In this document: piece by piece, positions 1 through 5,555 of the stretch
Position numbering within the stretch: position 1 is the stretch's first letter
How the letters are laid out: every line of letters begins with the position of its first letter
DNA from: Arthrobacter sp.
GTDB taxonomy: Bacteria; Actinomycetota; Actinomycetes; Actinomycetales; Micrococcaceae
Direction: 5' to 3'
DNA length: 6,487 bases
Assembly: GCA_018260285.1 (NCBI GenBank)
Contig: JAGLBH010000031.1
Span: 1 to 6,487 of the forward strand
Translations under genes and position numbers: made by a program
The notes under the pieces: generated by a model
Told to the model about the DNA's origin: nothing
What the model saw: only the letters and a program-made list of their open reading frames with translations
Database searches by the model: none

Positions 1-447
1 GAGGCCACGGCCCAGCTGCGCACCCTGGAGGGAGCGCCCAGCGGGGTGGACGCGCTCACGAGCCTCACGGCGCACTTCCTCGGAGGGGGTGTGGCCCAGA
101 TGCAGATGTCCCTCGTGAGCGACTGCCCCAGCACGGCGGTCATCTCGGGCACGGCGGGCAGCGTCGTCGTCGACAAGCCCCTGCACGCCCCGCGTCGGGT
201 GACGGTCAACCGCACTCCGGCCGGAGTCACGGAGTCAGGGCAGCCGACGCCGGCGGAGGTCCTGGAGTTCGACCTCGTGGGCGCGGGCTACATCTACGAG
301 ATGCGGGAGGCCACAGCCCGGATCCAGCGCGGCGAGACGGAATCCCCCGTCATGCCGTGGGCGGACACGCTGCGCCAGATGGAGCTCTTCGACTCGCTCC
401 GAGAGCAGATGGGCGTGCGGTACCCGAATGATGAGAGGCGGGTCTAG
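1..447 (+). CDS. Gfo/Idh/MocA family oxidoreductase, C-terminal part (partial)
   Basis: The frame is open from base 1, so the gene starts upstream of the window; 148 residues are visible before the TAG stop. The family uses NAD(P) to oxidise or reduce sugars, inositols and related polyols in the cytoplasm. The N-terminal Rossmann fold and catalytic EKP motif lie outside the window. What is seen is the C-terminal alpha/beta domain: beta-strand-rich segments describing the effect of mutations on a surface (GGGVAQMQMSL, ISGTAGSVVVDKPLH), then the characteristic ending GYIYEMREA, a short charged stretch with ESPVMPW, and a final helix ending in RYPNDE. The ESP-MPW-DTL pattern before a closing helix is typical of this family's C terminus. 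The substrate cannot be told. It converges on the methyltransferase gene and shows no functional link to the aromatic operon. Confidence 0.85.
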   Translation, partial: EATAQLRTLEGAPSGVDALTSLTAHFLGGGVAQMQMSLVSDCPSTAVISGTAGSVVVDKPLHAPRRVTVNRTPAGVTESGQPTPAEVLEFDLVGAGYIYEMREATARIQRGETESPVMPWADTLRQMELFDSLREQMGVRYPNDERRV

Positions 448-470
448 GGCGGCTGAGGGCTCGGTGGATT

Positions 471-509
471 CGGCGTTTTGTCAGACAGAAACACGGCGTT
501 TTGTTAGAT
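471..509. repeat. Pair of 16-base direct repeats in the convergent gap
   Basis: CGGCGTTTTGTCAGAC (471-486) recurs as CGGCGTTTTGTTAGAT (494-509), 14 of 16 bases identical, with starts 23 bases apart. The first copy contains a perfect 9-base palindrome TGTCAGACA (479-487), extendable to 476-490 with one mismatched pair. The 80-base gap (448-527) between the converging oxidoreductase and methyltransferase genes holds nothing else clear apart from a weak stem AGATC/GATCT (506-510 with 521-525). The element is T-rich against a GC-rich background. It could be a protein-binding site, part of a bidirectional terminator, or chance; no strong GC stem followed by a T run is present. Confidence 0.4.
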
Positions 510-527
510 CAGGACCCGGCGATCTGT

Positions 528-1175
528 TTAAAGAGGCGCCCGGCGGCCTCCAGGATCAGGGGCGAGGCTGACCGCGCCGTTGCGCCGGGTGCCCTCCCCT
601 CCGACGCGCGGCAGGTTGATCGTCTCCTCGAAGACAGCCCTGGCCCCAGCCTCCGCCGCGACACTTTCGATCCAGCGCCGCGACCATGCGAAGGCAGGGG
701 ACACCGCGTGATCGATGGGACCGACGGCGCCGGCCTCGAAGTATCCGACCAGGGCTGACCCGCCGGGCCGCAGGGAGGAGACCACGCGGGCCAGAGCCTG
801 CCCGGCATCGTCTGGAGCGAGGTGGATGAGGGAGAACCAGGCGAGCACACCCCCATAGGCGCCCTTGACGTCCAGTGATTCGACGGAACCGATCTGGAAG
901 GGCACGCCCGGAAAAGCCTGCCGCGCATGCTCGATGAAGGCGGGAACCGGGTCGATGCCTTCGGCGGCCAGACCTCGGGAGGCCAGCCACGCAGTCCAGT
1001 GCCCGGGGCCGCAACCGAGATCGAGCACCGGCCCCCGGAGGCTGTCAGCCCACCGGGCGATGAGCGCCCGGTCGCGTTCTGAGGCTGCCTCCACCCTCCC
1101 GAGGGCTGCCGCGTACTCGGCGGCCCGTGCGGTGTAGGCGGTGACAGCGTCAGGGCGGGCGGCGTCGTCATTCAT
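528..1175 (-). CDS. Class I SAM-dependent methyltransferase
   Basis: A 215-residue cytoplasmic protein with a Rossmann-like methyltransferase fold. Motif I is VLDLGCGPG at residues 50-58, the glycine-rich loop that binds S-adenosylmethionine; the acidic residue of motif II is D75 in EGIDPVPAFI; a helix-strand segment with LAWFSLIHL lies near 111-119, and RPGG (136-139) is the usual post-III turn. This is the layout of small-molecule methyltransferases of the Methyltransf_11/25 type; the substrate cannot be predicted. The ATG at 1175 overlaps the stop of the upstream TPR gene (ATGA, 4 bases), and a GGAGA ribosome binding site sits about 6 bases upstream, so the two are probably translated together. 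The last 25 residues are Arg/Gly/Pro-rich and match no motif I know. The gene ends in TAA, close to the repeat pair. It has no evident role in the neighbouring catabolic pathway. Confidence 0.85.
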   Translation of the reverse strand: MNDDAARPDAVTAYTARAAEYAAALGRVEAASERDRALIARWADSLRGPVLDLGCGPGHWTAWLASRGLAAEGIDPVPAFIEHARQAFPGVPFQIGSVESLDVKGAYGGVLAWFSLIHLAPDDAGQALARVVSSLRPGGSALVGYFEAGAVGPIDHAVSPAFAWSRRWIESVAAEAGARAVFEETINLPRVGGEGTRRNGAVSLAPDPGGRRAPL

Positions 1176-1708
1176 TGCTGTCTCCGCGGGTCTTTCGCCG
1201 AGCCCGACGCGGTCCTCGGATCCGCGCGATCTGCGGGGAGATCCTCGGCATACCGCGCCACGGCACCCCCGTATTCCGGGAGGGTTGCGGCGAGCGCTCG
1301 CAGGGCGACGGCGAGGGCCTCAGAGGAACGCCCCGCTGAGTAGAGAGCAAGTGCGCGGAAGGCTTCGGGAGCACCGCCCAGAGCGGAGGAGAACTCCGTG
1401 CCCCGCAGCAGCTCGACAGCCTCCTGCGCCTGGCCGACGTTCCGGAGGGAGCTTGCCAGCTGGACGGTGACACGCTCTCGCGAAACGCCCTCCAGGCCGC
1501 GGTCGAGCGCCTCCCGGTAGAGCGGAATCGCCTCGCTCTCCCGGCCGAGGACGTCGAGCGCGCTCCCCCGCTCAGAGGGGACGCGTGGGTCCCCCGGAGG
1601 CAGCTGTCGGCAGAGCTCCTCGATGCGGTGGAGAAGCTCGTCTGCGGTCATGGTCTCAGCCTTCGCATAGACCTCCTGAACCGCCTCATCCCAGGTCATG
1701 TCCGCCAT
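1172..1708 (-). CDS. Small tetratricopeptide-repeat (TPR_5-like) protein
   Basis: A 178-residue soluble protein built of helical repeats. Residues 44-72 (SERGSALDVLGRESEA then IPLYREALDRGL) form a clear TPR hairpin, and at least two further helix pairs follow (about 78-102 and 113-141), with the small residues A/G/L at TPR positions. It resembles actinobacterial TPR_5-type proteins, which probably mediate protein contacts; no catalytic role is visible. The start was placed at the ATG at 1708 because GGAAGAG lies about 7 bases upstream. The open frame continues to an ATG at 1861, but that extension runs through the intergenic promoter region and into the oppositely oriented hpaG-type gene, so it is unlikely. 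A second ATG three codons inside (1699) is a weaker alternative. The tail from about 156 is polar and probably disordered. It heads a two-gene unit with the methyltransferase and is divergent from the catabolic operon. Confidence 0.8.
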   Translation of the reverse strand: MADMTWDEAVQEVYAKAETMTADELLHRIEELCRQLPPGDPRVPSERGSALDVLGRESEAIPLYREALDRGLEGVSRERVTVQLASSLRNVGQAQEAVELLRGTEFSSALGGAPEAFRALALYSAGRSSEALAVALRALAATLPEYGGAVARYAEDLPADRADPRTASGSAKDPRRQQ

Positions 1709-1731
1709 GTCACCACTCTTCCGAAAAGGTA

Positions 1732-1766
1732 TAGCCATCCTATCGCAGATCGTATACGATTTAATC
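1732..1766 (+). promoter_or_regulatory. Candidate promoter of the catabolic operon, leaderless type
   Basis: TAGCCA (1732-1737, four of six matches to TTGACA) and TACGAT (1755-1760, fits the actinobacterial TAnnnT -10 pattern) are 17 bases apart. The -10 box ends only 6 bases before the ATG at 1767, so transcription would begin at or next to the start codon. No purine-rich ribosome binding site precedes this ATG, which agrees with a leaderless transcript. This is inference from spacing and motif only. Confidence 0.5.
1749..1760. promoter_or_regulatory. Palindromic operator candidate (ATCGTATACGAT)
   Basis: ATCGTATACGAT is a perfect 12-base palindrome that contains the proposed -10 box and sits in an AT-rich pocket of a GC-rich sequence. 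GntR-family regulators of the FadR/FCD type commonly bind palindromes with GT and AC arms a few bases apart, and a GTATAC core fits. A regulator of exactly this class is the second gene of the operon. Binding here would block RNA polymerase, so simple repression relieved by a pathway intermediate is the likely mode. The site also lies between the divergent promoters and could affect the TPR gene. Confidence 0.6.
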
Positions 1767-3287
1767 ATGACGCACGGAACACCCTCATCTCTCAGCGCTT
1801 CCTCCCTCGCCGCGAGCGATCTCATCGAGCACGCCGGCAAGGTCATCGCCGTCCACATCAACTACCCCTCGCGGGCCGCTGAGCGCGGGCGCACCCCCTC
1901 CGTGCCCTCCTACTTCCTCAAGCCGACGAGCTCGCTGAGCACGGGCGGCCCCGTCGAGCGCCATGCGGGGTGCGAGCTCTTCGCCTACGAGGGAGAGATC
2001 GCCGTCGTCATCGGCCGCACGGCCCGCCGCGTCACACCCGAGGAGGCCTGGTCCTTTGTGGCGGGGGTGACCGCGAGCAACGACCTCGGCGTCTACGACC
2101 TTCGCGCTGCAGACAAGGGCTCCAACCTTCGGTCCAAGGGCGGGGACGGCTACACGCCCGTCGGCCCGGCGCTCATCCCTGCGGAGTCCATTGATCCAGC
2201 TGCGCTGCGCGTCCGCACCTGGCTGGACGGCGAACTCGTGCAGGACGACACCACAGAGGACCTCCTCTTCTCCCTGCCGCTCATCGTCGCCGATCTCTCC
2301 CAGGTGATCACGCTCGAGCCGGGCGACATCATCCTCACCGGCACTCCCGCAGGCGCCTCCGTCGCACTTCCGGGCCAGACGATCGAGGTCGAGGTGGACT
2401 CTCCGTCCGCTGGCCTGACCTCCGGACGGCTCACCTCGACCGTGGTGGAGGGCACGACGCCGTTCGCCGCGTTCGGTGCCCAGCCCGAGCCGGATGAGAA
2501 GCAGAGGGAAGAGGCATGGGGCTCCCGCCGCCCGTCCGCATCCGCCGGCCCAGCCAGCCCGGAGATTCCCGCCTCCGAGCCTGCCACCGTGCTGACCCCC
2601 GAGGTCCGCGAGCGCCTCGAGAAGACGGCCACCGCCACGCTGTCCGCGCAGATGCGGAAAATGGGCATTGCCAACTGCGCCATCGAGGGCCTCCAGGCCA
2701 CCAAGCCCGGGACCAAGGCGATCGGGCTGGCGCGCACGCTGCGCTATGTGCCGAATCGCGAAGACCTCTTCAAGGAGTTCGGCGGGGGCTTCAACGCGCA
2801 GAAGCGCGGCATCGAGTCCCTCGGGGAGGGCGACATTCTCGTCATGGACGCCCGCGGCGAGGCCGGCTCCGGCACGTATGGGGACATTCTCGCGCTGCGG
2901 GCCCAGGTGCGCGGGGCCGCGGCGATCATCTCTGACGGCGGCATTCGCGACCGGGCTGCCGTGGAGGACCTCGACATTCCGACCTTCTACCAGTTCGCTC
3001 ACCCCTCCGTTCTGGGTCGGAAGCACGTTCCCTGGGCTGTTGACGAGACGATCGCCTGCGGGGGGACCACGGTTCAGCCGGGTGATGTGATTGTGGCTGA
3101 TGAGGACGGCATCGTCGTCATCCCGCCGTCGCTCGTCGAGCAGGTCTCCCGCGAGGCCGCCGAGCAGGAGGTCCAGGATGAGTTCGTCTTTGAGCAAGTC
3201 AAAGCCGGCCATGAGATCGAAGGGCTCTTCCCCCCGAACGCAGAATGGAAGGCGCGCTTCGACGAGTGGAAGGCTGCGAAGAAGTGA
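1767..3287 (+). CDS. FAH-family hydrolase/decarboxylase fused to RraA-like (HMG/CHA aldolase-type) domain, hpaG-like
   Basis: A 506-residue two-domain enzyme. Residues ~25-237 are a fumarylacetoacetate hydrolase (FAH) fold. Probable metal ligands are E75 and E77 (YEGEIAVVIG) and D106 (ASNDLG); K124 lies in SKGGDGYTPVGP; the strand signature is PGDIILTGTPAG. It resembles the metal-binding C-terminal half of E. coli HpaG/HpcE, which decarboxylates and isomerises the tricarboxylate intermediate of homoprotocatechuate breakdown. Residues ~238-275 are an Ala/Pro/Ser/Glu-rich linker. Residues ~276-506 are RraA-like, with D373, then exactly 20 residues, then R394-D395 (DGGIRD): the D-X20-R-D motif of HMG/CHA aldolases, which binds the divalent metal and pyruvate enolate. 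An aldolase or oxoacid decarboxylase role is therefore more likely than RNase E regulation. The start at 1767 was preferred over in-frame ATGs at 1698 and 1707, which precede the promoter and give non-homologous residues. It overlaps the next gene by 4 bases. Confidence 0.88.
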   Translation: MTHGTPSSLSASSLAASDLIEHAGKVIAVHINYPSRAAERGRTPSVPSYFLKPTSSLSTGGPVERHAGCELFAYEGEIAVVIGRTARRVTPEEAWSFVAGVTASNDLGVYDLRAADKGSNLRSKGGDGYTPVGPALIPAESIDPAALRVRTWLDGELVQDDTTEDLLFSLPLIVADLSQVITLEPGDIILTGTPAGASVALPGQTIEVEVDSPSAGLTSGRLTSTVVEGTTPFAAFGAQPEPDEKQREEAWGSRRPSASAGPASPEIPASEPATVLTPEVRERLEKTATATLSAQMRKMGIANCAIEGLQATKPGTKAIGLARTLRYVPNREDLFKEFGGGFNAQKRGIESLGEGDILVMDARGEAGSGTYGDILALRAQVRGAAAIISDGGIRDRAAVEDLDIPTFYQFAHPSVLGRKHVPWAVDETIACGGTTVQPGDVIVADEDGIVVIPPSLVEQVSREAAEQEVQDEFVFEQVKAGHEIEGLFPPNAEWKARFDEWKAAKK

Positions 3288-4021
3288 CGATCACCGCTGA
3301 CTCCGCCTTGGGACTCAGCAAGTCTGAGCAGGCTCACCGGCACCTCAGGGAGTGCATCTCCCGCGGCGAGCTCACGGGCGGGGACCGCATCGTCCTCGGC
3401 CGCGTGGCCAAGGAGCTGGGCATGTCCGTGGTTCCTGTGCGCGAGGCTGTCCGGCGTCTTGAAGCCGAGGGCCTGGTGACCTTCCAGACGAATGTGGGGG
3501 CCACGATCTCCTCCATCAACCCCTCCGAGTACATGCACACGATGGAGACGCTCGGGGTGGTCGAAGGGGCAGCCACGGCCCTGGCCGCGCCGCATCTCAC
3601 CTCGGAGGACCTCGACCGTGCCACCGCGCTCAACGAGGAGATGCGCCGGGGGCTGGAGCGCTTCAGCCCTCAGGACTTCACTGACCTCAACGCGGAGTTC
3701 CACGCTGTTCTCCACGGGCGGTGCCAGAATCCGCATCTCTCCGACCTGGTTCACCGGGGATGGGCCCGTCTCGATCGGCTCAGGCGCTCCACCTTCCTCT
3801 TCATCCCGGACCGGGCGGCCAGCTCGGTCAAGGAGCACGACGAGATCCTCAGGCTGCTCCGCTCACAGGCCTCGTACGCAGAGATCGAGTCCAGCGTGAG
3901 GCTTCACCGATGGAACACCCTCCAGGCCTTCCACGAGGCGCAGACAGCCCGCGCCCCGCACGGGCCGGTCGACTTCGTCGCCTCCTCTCTGCCTCTGTCC
4001 CCCACTCACAGCCCGTCCTAA
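3284..4021 (+). CDS. GntR family transcriptional regulator, FCD (FadR) subfamily
   Basis: A 245-residue DNA-binding protein. The N-terminal winged helix-turn-helix spans about residues 12-77, with the recognition region GRVAKELGMSVVPVREAVRR and the wing entry LEAEGLVTFQ followed by GATI. The rest is an all-helical FCD ligand-binding domain; H140 (in NAEFHAVLH), H185 (EHDEIL) and H208 (LHRWNTLQ) match the usual metal-binding histidines, so it probably senses a carboxylic acid through a bound metal. The GTG at 3284 was chosen because it overlaps the TGA of the fusion gene (GTGA), has GGAAGG 10 bases upstream, and leaves a normal N terminus; an ATG at 3245 would add 13 residues that lie inside the fusion gene. 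Its place inside the operon suggests autorepression and control of homoprotocatechuate catabolism, with the 1749-1760 palindrome as the likely target. The effector is unknown. Confidence 0.9.
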   Translation: MTITADSALGLSKSEQAHRHLRECISRGELTGGDRIVLGRVAKELGMSVVPVREAVRRLEAEGLVTFQTNVGATISSINPSEYMHTMETLGVVEGAATALAAPHLTSEDLDRATALNEEMRRGLERFSPQDFTDLNAEFHAVLHGRCQNPHLSDLVHRGWARLDRLRRSTFLFIPDRAASSVKEHDEILRLLRSQASYAEIESSVRLHRWNTLQAFHEAQTARAPHGPVDFVASSLPLSPTHSPS

Positions 4022-4030
4022 GGATCCGCC

Positions 4031-5524
4031 ATGACCGAGCACTACATTCCTGAGAACCTTCCAGCGAAAATCCAGCACTACATCGACGGCCAGTTCGTGG
4101 ACTCCGCGGACGGCCAGACGTTCGAGGTCCTCGACCCCGTGACGAACAAGCCCTACACCGTCTGCGCGGCGGGCCAGAAGGCCGACGTGGATCTTGCCGT
4201 GGCGGCAGCCACCCGCGCCTTCAAGGAGGGCCCGTGGCCGCGGATGAAGGCCCGCGAGCGCGCGACGATTCTCAACCGGATCGCGGACGCCGTCGTTGCC
4301 CAGGAGGATCGCCTGGCGGAGATGGAGACCTTCGACACCGGCCTGCCCATCACCCAGGCCCGCGGCCAGGCTCGCCGCGCTGCGGAGAACTTCCGCTTCT
4401 TCGCGGACCTCATCGTGGCGCAGACCGACGACGCCCTCAAGGTTCCCGGCAGCCAGCTCAACTACGTCAACCGCAAGCCCAAGGGCGTGGCCGGGCTCAT
4501 CACCCCCTGGAACACCCCGTTCATGCTGGAGTCCTGGAAGCTGGCTCCTGCGCTCGCCTCCGGCTGCACCGTGGTGCTCAAGCCGGCCGAGTTCACGCCG
4601 CTCTCGGCGTCCCTCTGGGCCACGATCTTCGAGGAGGCCGGGCTGCCGCAGGGTGTGTTCAACCTCGTCAACGGCATCGGCGAGGAGGCGGGCGACGCGC
4701 TCGTCAAGCACCCCGACGTCCCCCTGATCTCCTTCACGGGCGAGTCCAGCACAGGCAAGCTGATCTTCCGCAACTGCGCGGAGAACCTCAAGGGCATGTC
4801 CATGGAGCTCGGAGGCAAGTCTCCGGCCGTCGTGTTCGACGACGCAGACCTGGACGCCGCCATCGACTCCACGCTCTTCGGCGTCTTCTCCCTCAACGGC
4901 GAGCGCTGCACAGCCGGCAGCCGCATCCTCGTCCAGAAGGGCATCTACGAGGAGTTCATCACCCGCTACGCAGAGCGCGCCCAGCGGATCAAGGTCGGCA
5001 ACCCGCACGACCCCTCCACCGAGGTGGGAGCGCTCGTTCACCCGGAGCACTTCGAGAAGGTCATGAGCTACGTGGAGATCGGCAAGTCCGAAGGCCGACT
5101 TCTCGCTGGAGGCGGGCGCCCCGAGGGCCTCCCGGAGGGCAACTACGTCTCCCCCACGGTCTTCGCGGACGTCAAGCCGGATGCCCGGATCTTCCAGGAG
5201 GAGATCTTCGGCCCGGTCGTGGCCATCACCCCGTTCGAGACCGAGGAAGAGGCCCTCGAGCTCGCGAACAACACGAAGTACGGTCTGGCCGCCTACATCT
5301 GGACGAACAGCCTCACGCGCGCCCACCTCTTCGCGCAGAGCGTGGAGTCGGGCATGGTCTGGCTCAACAGCCACAACGTGCGGGACCTTCGCACGCCCTT
5401 CGGCGGGGTCAAGGCCTCGGGCCTCGGCCACGAAGGCGGATACCGGTCGATTGACTTCTACACCGACCAGCAGGCCGTGCACATCACGCTCGGCGATGTC
5501 CACACCCCTGCGTTCGGCGCCTGA
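4031..5524 (+). CDS. hpaE: 5-carboxymethyl-2-hydroxymuconate semialdehyde dehydrogenase
   Basis: A full-length 497-residue member of the aldehyde dehydrogenase superfamily. It would oxidise the ring-cleavage product CHMS to 5-carboxymethyl-2-hydroxymuconate with NAD+ in the cytoplasm, the second step of the meta-cleavage pathway. Visible catalytic parts: N161 of the oxyanion hole (TPWNTPF), K184 and E187 in the cofactor site (LKPAEFTP; the Glu favours NAD over NADP), the FTGESSTG loop (235-242), general base E259 (MELGGKSP), nucleophile C293 (GERCTAG), and the closing PFGGVKASGLGHEGG motif. AGGA sits 6 bases before the ATG, and the gap after the regulator is 9 bases, so it is in the same transcript. 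The hpaE assignment rests on family pattern plus its position just before the dioxygenase; betaine-aldehyde or other hydroxymuconic semialdehyde dehydrogenases look alike in sequence, but the context makes CHMS by far the best substrate. Confidence 0.92.
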   Translation: MTEHYIPENLPAKIQHYIDGQFVDSADGQTFEVLDPVTNKPYTVCAAGQKADVDLAVAAATRAFKEGPWPRMKARERATILNRIADAVVAQEDRLAEMETFDTGLPITQARGQARRAAENFRFFADLIVAQTDDALKVPGSQLNYVNRKPKGVAGLITPWNTPFMLESWKLAPALASGCTVVLKPAEFTPLSASLWATIFEEAGLPQGVFNLVNGIGEEAGDALVKHPDVPLISFTGESSTGKLIFRNCAENLKGMSMELGGKSPAVVFDDADLDAAIDSTLFGVFSLNGERCTAGSRILVQKGIYEEFITRYAERAQRIKVGNPHDPSTEVGALVHPEHFEKVMSYVEIGKSEGRLLAGGGRPEGLPEGNYVSPTVFADVKPDARIFQEEIFGPVVAITPFETEEEALELANNTKYGLAAYIWTNSLTRAHLFAQSVESGMVWLNSHNVRDLRTPFGGVKASGLGHEGGYRSIDFYTDQQAVHITLGDVHTPAFGA

Positions 5525-5543
5525 GCCGCCAGCACCACTTGTC

Positions 5544-5550
5544 AAAGGAG
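5544..5550 (+). promoter_or_regulatory. Strong ribosome binding site of hpaD
   Basis: AAAGGAG lies 5 bases before the ATG at 5556 and is the best Shine-Dalgarno match in the operon. It fixes the dioxygenase start and suggests that this gene is translated more strongly than those before it. It is flanked by the small inverted repeat TGTC (5540-5543) and GACA (5550-5553), a 4-base stem that could partly mask it. Confidence 0.75.
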
Positions 5551-5555
5551 ACATC

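Noticed and set aside
506..525. Possible terminator hairpin AGATC/GATCT between converging genes
   Set aside because: Only five paired bases with a ten-base loop and no T run; too weak to call.
509..1171. Alternative minus-strand frame of 220 codons overlapping the methyltransferase
   Set aside because: Ser/Pro/Arg-rich product with no motif, whereas the frame at 528-1175 holds the SAM-binding LDLGCGPG motif.
1698..1766. Upstream in-frame ATG codons (1698, 1707) as the start of the fusion enzyme
   Set aside because: They lie at the start of the divergent TPR gene and would translate the promoter and palindrome; the extra 23 residues do not look like an FAH N terminus and there is no ribosome binding site.
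1709..1861. N-terminal extension of the TPR protein to the ATG at 1861
   Set aside because: It crosses the intergenic region and the first codons of the opposite gene; the ATG at 1708 has a good ribosome binding site.
2516..2935. Plus-strand open frame starting at the ATG with a good ribosome binding site inside the fusion gene
   Set aside because: The product is Arg/Pro/Gly-rich and out of frame with the RraA domain, so it is not a credible protein; only the start-like signal itself is kept as a finding.
1785..3212. Minus-strand open frame of 475 codons opposite the FAH-RraA gene
   Set aside because: Antisense shadow; the plus strand has all the FAH and RraA active-site residues and the minus product resembles no family.
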